From Chlorobiota bacterium (GTDB lineage Bacteria > Bacteroidota > Ignavibacteria > Kapaibacteriales > NICIL-2), in assembly GCA_003695605.1 (NCBI GenBank), contig RFIK01000128.1, positions 1-5,259 on the forward strand: 5,259 nt of DNA, in the 5' to 3' direction. A program made the position numbers and the translations under genes. Below the pieces are notes generated by a model that ran no database searches, was not told the origin of the DNA, and saw only the letters and a list, made by a program, of their open reading frames with translations. Positions 1 to 5,259 of the stretch are shown here, one piece after another (position 1 is the first letter of the stretch; every line of letters begins with the position of its first letter).

Positions 1-1
1 C

Positions 2-1381
2 TATCAGTATGCGCAAGGAGCTGGGATCCACTTTGCGCACGGCTTGCTCTGGGATCGTGACGGCAACGACGTTTACCTTGCACGCGGTGTCTCGCAAGGC
101 TGTGGGCATGACGTCGGAGTCGGGATGCTTTACGACGAGGCAGGTGATGATGCATACGTTGCCGAGTCACTCTCGCTCGGCGGCGGCAATGCCAACGCCG
201 TCAGCATCTTCCTCGATCGAAGCGGCGATGATGCATACGTTGCCCGAAACGAAAGCAACACACGGGGCTTTTCTGATCTGCGGCGGGGTCTTCCAATGCT
301 AGGCATTTTCGCCGATGCGAGTGGAAACGATCGCTATGCACTATTGCTCGGCAATCACACGGTGCAGATCAAATCAACCTTCGGCATTGCATGGGATGCC
401 CAGCTCGATACCCTTTCGAGAGAAGGCAAATCATCACCAGCTTCAGGAAAGCCGGACACCTTGCTGCCAAGCTCGCTCGATAGTTTGTTCGTGCTTGCGA
501 CGACACCACTGCTCAAGTACCAACCGCTGGTTGCACCTGCGCGGATAGCGATTGTCCGCTACGGGAGCGCTGCGCTGGGATACCTTGCCCGCAAACTGGG
601 GACGCGCTTTCCACGCGAGCGGCTTGCACTGGAGGACATCATCCCGCGGCTCTATCGGAGTGATTCGCTGGCAGTGACCCAGCTCATTGCCGACTCACTC
701 CATTCAACGAATACGGCGACGCTCCTGTTTTGCTTATGGACGATCGGGAAGTGTCGCATCGCAGCACTCGCCGATTCCGCAGTAGCGCTGACGCGACATC
801 GCGATTGGCGGGTGCGTGCAGCAGCGGTGCAGCAGATTGGCGAAGGAAAGTTCGCCAGCGTCGCCCGGCGAATCGCACGCTTGCTCGCCGATGAGCACTC
901 ATGGGTACGTGCGCGGACTGCTTATGCGCTCTCGGCAGCACTCGGCGGGGCGGCGCAGGAATACGTGCTGCGTGCGTTCCGCGACTCGGCAGCAATTGTT
1001 CGCACCAGTGCTGTGCTCGGTCTTCGCGAAAGCAACGACTGGAACCCTGCTACGCTTGCACGACTGCTACGCAGCGAGACCACCGAACGCGGAAAGATCG
1101 CCACTGTGCTTTGCGTTAGCATGCTCGATTCGAGTGCGGCCAACTTTTGGCAGCAGTGGTCGCAGTTGGAAAATGCTGTGCTCGAGCAATCGCCCGCAGT
1201 GCGCGCTGCCTTTTACCGAACCGTTGCGGCATCACCCCTTCGGTGCACACTCCTTGCACACCTTGCGCACGAGCCAGACGAAGAGCTTCGCGCCGAGCTA
1301 CGCCGGTGCTTGGCAACGTCCGCATGCCAGGACACATCGCCGATGCCTCTTCGAAGGAAAGGACCGCGGACTCAGCGATGA
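2..1381 (+). CDS. Asp/Gly-rich tandem-repeat plus HEAT-repeat protein (5' end missing)
   Basis: The reading frame is already open at the left edge, so the true start lies upstream; 459 codons precede the TGA. Two regions are visible. Residues 1-118 (counted from base 2) carry four units with the core D-x-x-G-[DN]-D-x-Y, with first Asp residues at 18, 45, 72 and 105. The first three are spaced exactly 27 residues apart, and each unit ends in a Gly-rich stretch. The regular period and alternating hydrophobic residues suggest a beta-solenoid, and the Asp clusters could bind a cation; both are inferences. From about residue 180 the protein is alpha-helical, with HEAT-type helical pairs clearest at 265-345 (for example DWRVRAAAVQQIG and HSWVRARTAYALS). 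Such repeats usually serve as protein-binding scaffolds. I do not recognise a named family or a catalytic motif. The stop overlaps the next start, so the two genes are probably co-transcribed. Any signal peptide would lie outside the window, so location is unknown. Confidence 0.85.
   Translation, partial: YQYAQGAGIHFAHGLLWDRDGNDVYLARGVSQGCGHDVGVGMLYDEAGDDAYVAESLSLGGGNANAVSIFLDRSGDDAYVARNESNTRGFSDLRRGLPMLGIFADASGNDRYALLLGNHTVQIKSTFGIAWDAQLDTLSREGKSSPASGKPDTLLPSSLDSLFVLATTPLLKYQPLVAPARIAIVRYGSAALGYLARKLGTRFPRERLALEDIIPRLYRSDSLAVTQLIADSLHSTNTATLLFCLWTIGKCRIAALADSAVALTRHRDWRVRAAAVQQIGEGKFASVARRIARLLADEHSWVRARTAYALSAALGGAAQEYVLRAFRDSAAIVRTSAVLGLRESNDWNPATLARLLRSETTERGKIATVLCVSMLDSSAANFWQQWSQLENAVLEQSPAVRAAFYRTVAASPLRCTLLAHLAHEPDEELRAELRRCLATSACQDTSPMPLRRKGPRTQR
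44..205 (+). repeat. Two tandem 81-bp (27-residue) in-frame coding repeat units
   Basis: Units 44-124 and 125-205 each encode 27 residues containing the D-x-x-G-[DN]-D-x-Y core. A third, diverged unit starts at 206 and a fourth core lies near 314-337 after a longer spacer of 33 residues. At the DNA level an identical 18-base stretch (gatgatgcatacgttgcc) occurs at 146-163 and 227-244, exactly 81 bases apart. This is consistent with unit duplication or gene conversion within the repeat array. More units probably lie upstream of the window, because the residues before unit 1 (GAGIHFAHG) look like the tail of a preceding unit. Confidence 0.7.
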
Positions 1382-3015
1382 TTCGGCACTGGACAACGTT
1401 GGCAGCACTCGTCGGGGAACTGCGACCACAGCTCGAACGAGCAGTCATCGTGGAATGCTACCGCACCTCCGGTGACGAGTTTGGCATCCATATCGAAACG
1501 CCGCATGGGGCGATGCAACTGGTGCTTGCGATGGGGCCGCCGATTCAGAGCGTGTACATTCAGCGGGCGAATCCTCCGCAGAAGCGGCAACGCATGTTCC
1601 TACAGCTGGCACTCTCGCACGTAGAATCAATCGCGATTTCGGATGCCAGCCGCATACTCTCGCTGCTCGTCGGCCAGTGGGAGCTTGTCATTGTCGCGAT
1701 TCCTGGTGCTCGATCGAATTGTATCCTCCGTGATAGAGCTTCTCGCGTACTTGTAGATGCTGCCAGGTTTGATCCATCAATGCGGGTGGGGATGGTTTGG
1801 GAACCACCGCCACCGCATTTGCCAAGTCCACTGGAGTGTCCTGAAGCGTGGACGGTGCTGGACATCCTGCAGAGCAGTACGCTCTTGCTTGCACAGCCCT
1901 ATGCCCAAGCCTGGTGCCGAACACAGAACGAGCGTGGTGATACTCTGTGGGGGAAGCTCTCCGCAGAAGAACGCCACCGCATCATTGCATCGGCACGAGC
2001 ATTCCGAGACGAACTCATTGAGCGACCTCGACCAGTGATTGCGCGTTCGTCGACGGGTCAGGAACAGTTCCTGCTCGACTGTGTCCCGGATGGGTGGCAG
2101 TGGCATGATGTCCCAAGCGTCGAGGAAGGTATTCGATACCGAGTGCGGGCGATGTACCAACAATGGGCGCTCGAACGCGCAAGGCACGCGCTCGAACACC
2201 GCATACAGAGCGAACTCGGCCGCCTCGAGCGCGCGATCGATGCGCTCGCTAATGATCTGGAACGGAGTGAGGCTGCGCCACTCCTTGAGCACTGGGGGAA
2301 CCTGCTCATCATCTCACCTGACCGCCATCGCCGTGGACTTGCCAGCATCGAATGCACCGATTGGGATGGCACTATGTACGACGTGCCTCTCGACCCCACG
2401 CTGACAGTGCTCGGGAATGCTGAGCGCTACTTTGCGCAGGCACGCAAGCACCGGCGCGCTGCGATGATCGCTGAGCAACGTTTGCCTTTGCTCGAGCAAC
2501 GTGCTGATGCACTTCGCACTGCGCGTGATACGCTGGCACTGGCTCAAACAACTGCACAGGTGGAATCACTTGCCAGGGAGCTATTTCCCGCATCTGAGGA
2601 ACCAAACGAACGTCCCATGCCCACGCAACGTGCTGGACGATTCCGCCGCGTTGCCTTACCGCACGGATATGTGTTGCTGATCGGCAAGGACGCCCGAAGC
2701 AATGATGAGCTCACCTTCCGCATTGCGAAGCCGCACGATGTATGGTTGCATGCACGTGGAGTCGAGGGTGCGCACGGAATCATTCCACTTCCATCACGGC
2801 AACTTCCACCGCCGTCAGTTATCGAACGAGCGGCAGCAGTTGTCGCGTACCACTCCGCCGCGCGCGGATCGAGCTACGTGCCGGTCTCATGGACACAGCG
2901 GAAATATCTTCGCAAGCCAAAAAAGAGCGGAGCAGGCGCGGTGGACCTACTCCGCGAATGGGTTGTGTTTGTCGAACCACTCAACCCATCGTCCCATTCA
3001 GAATCGGAATGCTAA
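1378..3015 (+). CDS. rqcH: NFACT-family ribosome quality control protein (RqcH/Tae2/NEMF-like; FbpA)
   Basis: A complete 545-residue protein, close to the usual size of bacterial NFACT proteins. In this family RqcH binds stalled 50S subunits that carry peptidyl-tRNA and recruits tRNA-Ala to add an Ala tail marking the peptide for degradation. The NFACT-N region covers roughly residues 5-240. A coiled-coil segment (about 258-302) follows, then the family signature LDPTLTVLGNAERYF (338-352) and a second helical arm (353-410). The C-terminal NFACT-R (DUF814) domain spans about 424-530, with YVLLIGKDARSNDELTFRI (431-449), D454-V-W-L-H458, and V-S-W-T-Q-R-K-Y-L-R-K-P. The ATG at 1378 is chosen because it overlaps the previous stop and matches the NFACT N-terminus; a frame extension back to 1147 would lie wholly inside the upstream gene. 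Odd point: at the position of the Asp-Arg motif of B. subtilis RqcH the sequence reads Ser91-Arg92. The gene name rests on family membership; tailing activity is not shown. Confidence 0.88.
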   Translation: MIRHWTTLAALVGELRPQLERAVIVECYRTSGDEFGIHIETPHGAMQLVLAMGPPIQSVYIQRANPPQKRQRMFLQLALSHVESIAISDASRILSLLVGQWELVIVAIPGARSNCILRDRASRVLVDAARFDPSMRVGMVWEPPPPHLPSPLECPEAWTVLDILQSSTLLLAQPYAQAWCRTQNERGDTLWGKLSAEERHRIIASARAFRDELIERPRPVIARSSTGQEQFLLDCVPDGWQWHDVPSVEEGIRYRVRAMYQQWALERARHALEHRIQSELGRLERAIDALANDLERSEAAPLLEHWGNLLIISPDRHRRGLASIECTDWDGTMYDVPLDPTLTVLGNAERYFAQARKHRRAAMIAEQRLPLLEQRADALRTARDTLALAQTTAQVESLARELFPASEEPNERPMPTQRAGRFRRVALPHGYVLLIGKDARSNDELTFRIAKPHDVWLHARGVEGAHGIIPLPSRQLPPPSVIERAAAVVAYHSAARGSSYVPVSWTQRKYLRKPKKSGAGAVDLLREWVVFVEPLNPSSHSESEC

Positions 3016-4182
3016 GCCGACGCTGGCGCTAAGCTTTTCTGCATGCTCCCAATTAGTGCCAATGCCGTGAGAATGCACCAGTCCTTCCAGGAGGCATTGC
3101 ACACTCAGGTGCGGCAGTACCTCCCAGCTCAGCCCTAACTCACCCCGTCCGAGAACGCCGTACTGGCTGGTGCCAAGCACGATTCCAGCCATCGGGCGAA
3201 GTGTACGGAAGAGTCCTTCATCTGCGCGTGGTGCATAGACGCGCATGCCGCCACCGATCCACCAGAGCATCTGACGTAGTGTATACTGCATTGTGCCATC
3301 GGCAGCGGCGGTGACTTCGTAGATGGGAAACTGCTCGTATCCGCATTGTGCAAGGATGCTGACCGTCCGCTCACGGTACTCAACTGCGATGAGCGTGTTG
3401 TTGAGTGGCGAGCTGCTCAGCGGCGAAAGCAACTGTTGCTGACGAAGGACAAGCGGCGTTGTTTGTCGGATGCTCAGGATAAATTCTTCCTCCGGCTCTT
3501 CCACAGCGGGAGGCAGCGGCAGTGGTGCAGAGTGTTGCTCGAGCGAATGACCCACTGGTGGTGTCATTGGCTGCGGTGACGGGGGTGAAAAATTTACGGG
3601 CAATGCCGGCAGTGGCGTCAGGGTAGCAGGAGTGAGTGTGTCATTGGGAATAGGCTCAGTGTCCTCACCCGCGCCTGGTGTGCGGTGTGCAATCGGTGAT
3701 GTGTACCTTGGTTGCGCTGTGGCGGTATGAGCAGGGTGCGTGTGCTGAGACGTTGGGATCGTTTGCGTGGTGGTGTGGTGTACGGTTGCAGCGTTTCCAG
3801 AGGCAGCATTTCCGGAATGCATAACCAGCTTGGTTGTGGGAGGATACGTTGCACTGAGGCGACCGATGAAGAAGCCGATGACCGTTGCTGTTGCAATGAG
3901 CGCGATGGTGTGGAGCGCTCTGGTATGGAGCCATCCAATTCGCGTGCGCGGAGCTGGCGCCTGTGGCACAGCAGCAGCCAGGAGTGATGCAGTCAGTGCA
4001 GGCGGTGGTTGGAGCATTTGTGCGTGGCGCTGGGCTGCTACGTGGATCATCACTGCACGGTGAAAATCCGCCTGGAGTTCCTCACTTGCCGCCAGTGCAG
4101 CAAAGAATGCGCTACGCATTTCAGCCGGTAAGTGGCCGTCGAGGAACAGGTCAATCATGTCGCGGTGCGAACGTTGCTCCAT
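2998..4182 (-). CDS. Putative anti-sigma factor with one TM helix and outer-membrane-like beta C-terminus
   Basis: A 394-residue protein starting 5 bases after the sigma-factor stop, so it is almost certainly its partner. Residues 1-55 (MIDLFLDGHLPAEMRSAFFAAL, then ASEELQADF) follow the pattern of anti-sigma N-terminal domains, but the HxxxCxxC zinc ligands are absent. One hydrophobic helix at about 88-108 (TIALIATATVIGFFIGRL) should span the inner membrane with the N-terminus in the cytoplasm. Residues 110-235 form a low-complexity linker rich in Pro, Thr, His and Ala, ending in an acidic stretch (VEEPEEEF). Residues 236-394 alternate polar and hydrophobic residues, contain Gly-rich turns, and end in VGLAFRF; a terminal Phe is typical of outer-membrane barrel strands. 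The only two cysteines, C280 and C363, both fall in this presumed periplasmic domain. The expected role is to hold the ECF sigma factor until an envelope signal arrives. The anti-sigma role rests on context plus weak N-terminal similarity; the barrel-like call is by pattern only. The 3' end overlaps the convergent NFACT gene by 18 bases. Confidence 0.7.
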   Translation of the reverse strand: MEQRSHRDMIDLFLDGHLPAEMRSAFFAALAASEELQADFHRAVMIHVAAQRHAQMLQPPPALTASLLAAAVPQAPAPRTRIGWLHTRALHTIALIATATVIGFFIGRLSATYPPTTKLVMHSGNAASGNAATVHHTTTQTIPTSQHTHPAHTATAQPRYTSPIAHRTPGAGEDTEPIPNDTLTPATLTPLPALPVNFSPPSPQPMTPPVGHSLEQHSAPLPLPPAVEEPEEEFILSIRQTTPLVLRQQQLLSPLSSSPLNNTLIAVEYRERTVSILAQCGYEQFPIYEVTAAADGTMQYTLRQMLWWIGGGMRVYAPRADEGLFRTLRPMAGIVLGTSQYGVLGRGELGLSWEVLPHLSVQCLLEGLVHSHGIGTNWEHAEKLSASVGLAFRF

Positions 4183-4187
4183 GAGCG

Positions 4188-4757
4188 TCAGTGGGGGTGT
4201 TCGACATGACGTTCTTCGAAGTACGGCTGAAGGATTTCACGCAAGCGTTGTTTGCCGCGCGAGAGCCAGTTCCGCACAGTTGTCATTGGAACGCCGAGGG
4301 CGGATGCGATTTCGTCGTAGCTCATGTTCGCGTAGAGCTGCATGATGACTGCTTCACGCCACTGTGCAGGGAGCAGTTGGAGTGCCATCTCGATGAGTTC
4401 ATTGATTTCATTGGCTTCGACCGTTTGATCTGGCTTGCCGTGGAAGTCCTCGACAAGCTCGGCATGTTCGTGTCGCTGTGCGAACATGTCCATGCACGTT
4501 GTGCGTGCGATTGTCAGAAGGTACGCAGGCAGGTTGGACATCTCGCGGTGCGGCGTAACACTGCTGAGAAACTTCAGGAAGGTAGTTTGAAAGGCATCTT
4601 CAGCATCCTGCGTGTTGAAGAGAATCTTGCGGCAGTACGCGTAGATGCGTTGTCCATAGCGCCGGTAGATTTCTTCGAACGCACGCTCCCGGTGCTCCGG
4701 TACTGAAAGGTAACGGTAGAGCTCAGCGTCGCTCAGGTGCGAGTAGTTGACCGCCAT
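4188..4757 (-). CDS. ECF-type RNA polymerase sigma factor (sigma-70 family)
   Basis: A 189-residue protein of normal ECF length containing only regions 2 and 4. Region 2 lies at about 25-92, with AFEEIYRRYGQRIYAYCRKIL followed by the DAEDAFQTTFLKFL helix that contacts core polymerase and recognises the -10 element. Region 4 lies at about 122-177, with LQLLPAQWREAVIMQLYANMSYDEIASALGVPMTTVRNWLSRGKQRLREIL; its helix-turn-helix (146-169) should read the -35 element. The ATG at 4757 is chosen because MAVNYSHLSDAELYRYL is a typical ECF start. The open frame extends to 4940, but that would add 61 Arg/Ser-rich residues lying over the upstream gene. An in-frame GTG at 4763 is a possible alternative; no clear Shine-Dalgarno is visible for either. 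The gene lies 55 bases after the LiaF-like gene and 5 bases before the putative anti-sigma gene. Its target genes cannot be told from this window. Confidence 0.92.
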   Translation of the reverse strand: MAVNYSHLSDAELYRYLSVPEHRERAFEEIYRRYGQRIYAYCRKILFNTQDAEDAFQTTFLKFLSSVTPHREMSNLPAYLLTIARTTCMDMFAQRHEHAELVEDFHGKPDQTVEANEINELIEMALQLLPAQWREAVIMQLYANMSYDEIASALGVPMTTVRNWLSRGKQRLREILQPYFEERHVEHPH

Positions 4758-4812
4758 AGGCACATTCGTGCGATGGGACCGAGCGTAGTAACGAGGTTCG
4801 GCAGATTTTGAT

Positions 4813-5259
4813 TCAGCGAATCTCGATTCCCCCGAAGACCACCGTTGCGCGGATGCGTAGCAGTGGTAGTCCCTCGGGTGCGGTGGTGGGCACTGCTTTG
4901 TTCTCGATGCCACCGAAGATCGGCGTACCTTCGACGGCAACTGCCCACGTCGGCGGAATACGGATTTTTACACCACCGAAGAATGCTTCTACATCCAACG
5001 ATGCTTCCGCTGCTGCCATTTGCGCTCTGCTCAGATCCAATTCAATGCCACCGAAGACTGCTTGGACCGTTCCGCCGCGGAAATGCTGCGAGGTAACAAC
5101 GTGCGATGCACCACCGAAGAGAGCAACCACGCCGATGAGTTCGCTATCGAGTGTCTGGTTGTTCCGGGCAAAGGCGATGGATGCTGCGCGGCTGGTGGTG
5201 GGATCTCGCAGGGGTCGAGTGAGGATTCCGATGCCGAGCACAATCAGAAAGACGGGCAC
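4813..5259 (-). CDS. LiaF-like (cell wall-active antibiotics response type) protein, C-terminal part
   Basis: The frame is open at the right edge, so the start is off-window; 148 residues are visible. The first visible segment (PVFLIVLGIGILTRP) matches the last transmembrane helix of LiaF-like proteins, which normally follows further N-terminal helices, so the GTG at the edge is probably internal. The rest resembles the LiaF C-terminal domain: five Phe-Gly-Gly turns at residues 48-50, 69-71, 94-96, 115-117 and 142-144, including AVFGGIELDLSRA, AFFGGVKIRIPPTWAV, TPIFGGIENK and VVFGGIEIR. In Firmicutes LiaF restrains the LiaRS response to cell-wall antibiotics; in other phyla the domain occurs in many small membrane proteins of unknown role. 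Here it precedes an ECF sigma/anti-sigma pair rather than a two-component system, so a membrane-stress role is plausible but inferred. The domain call is firm; the function is not. Confidence 0.8.
   Translation of the reverse strand: MPVFLIVLGIGILTRPLRDPTTSRAASIAFARNNQTLDSELIGVVALFGGASHVVTSQHFRGGTVQAVFGGIELDLSRAQMAAAEASLDVEAFFGGVKIRIPPTWAVAVEGTPIFGGIENKAVPTTAPEGLPLLRIRATVVFGGIEIR

Noticed and set aside
1147..1377. Extension of the NFACT frame upstream to 1147.
   Set aside because: It lies wholly inside the HEAT-repeat gene in another frame, and the extra residues (Cys/Arg-rich) do not resemble any NFACT protein.
816..1475. 219-codon plus-strand frame overlapping the HEAT-repeat gene.
   Set aside because: Its translation is rich in Arg, Ser, Cys and His without domain pattern, while the competing frame encodes clear HEAT repeats.
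1777..2292. 171-codon open frame on the minus strand opposite the NFACT gene.
   Set aside because: It is antisense to a well-supported gene, has no recognisable domain, and long antisense frames are expected at this GC content.
3011..3038. Possible terminator: direct repeat gctaagc (3011-3017, 3028-3034) with a short gcc/ggc stem before tttt.
   Set aside because: The stem is only 3 base pairs and the gctaagc copies are direct rather than inverted, so no stable hairpin forms; the region is also coding on the minus strand.
4191..4706. 171-codon open frame on the plus strand opposite the sigma gene.
   Set aside because: It mirrors the sigma-factor codons; the translation has no domain and there is no independent start context.
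4794..4799. GAACCT on the minus strand as an ECF-type -35 element for self-regulation of the sigma gene.
   Set aside because: No convincing -10 partner was found at the usual 16-17 base spacing, so it cannot be told from chance; the operon promoter probably lies beyond 5259.
4758..4940. Extension of the sigma-factor frame to an ATG at 4940 (61 extra residues).
   Set aside because: The added residues are Arg/Ser/Pro-rich with no domain, mostly lie over the LiaF-like coding region in another frame, and the ECF family starts near the ATG at 4757.

Overview
The window is a tightly packed bacterial chromosome segment with five protein genes and almost no intergenic DNA. Envelope clues point to a Gram-negative-type organism: one protein appears to combine an inner-membrane helix with a C-terminal outer-membrane-like beta region ending in phenylalanine. 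The moderately high GC, the near absence of clear Shine-Dalgarno sequences, and the mix of an NFACT protein, a LiaF-like protein and a zinc-less anti-sigma factor would fit the Bacteroidota/Chlorobiota side of the tree (for example Ignavibacteria- or Kapabacteria-like lineages). That placement is inference, and no marker gene here proves it.

Plus strand, 2-3015: a two-gene unit. The first gene enters from off the left edge. It encodes Asp/Gly-rich 27-residue tandem repeats, probably a beta-solenoid, followed by HEAT-type alpha-helical repeats. Its TGA stop overlaps the ATG of the second gene (ATGA). The second gene is a complete NFACT-family protein (RqcH/Tae2/NEMF; older name fibronectin-binding protein A), the factor that recognises obstructed large ribosomal subunits in ribosome quality control. 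The Asp of its Asp-Arg motif looks replaced by Ser.

Minus strand, 5259-2998: a three-gene unit read right to left. It begins with the C-terminal part of a LiaF-like membrane protein whose start lies off the right edge. After 55 bases comes an ECF-type RNA polymerase sigma factor. After 5 more bases comes a single-span membrane protein that is best read as the cognate anti-sigma factor. That protein has a cytoplasmic anti-sigma-like domain without zinc ligands, one transmembrane helix, a long Pro/Thr/His-rich linker, and a C-terminal beta-rich domain resembling part of an outer-membrane barrel. Together the three look like an envelope-stress signalling cassette.

The two units converge and their coding ends overlap by 18 bases (2998-3015), so no terminator fits between them. 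No tRNA, rRNA, CRISPR array, insertion sequence or riboswitch was seen. The most interesting item is the anti-sigma protein with its outer-membrane-like tail next to a LiaF-like gene and an ECF sigma factor.
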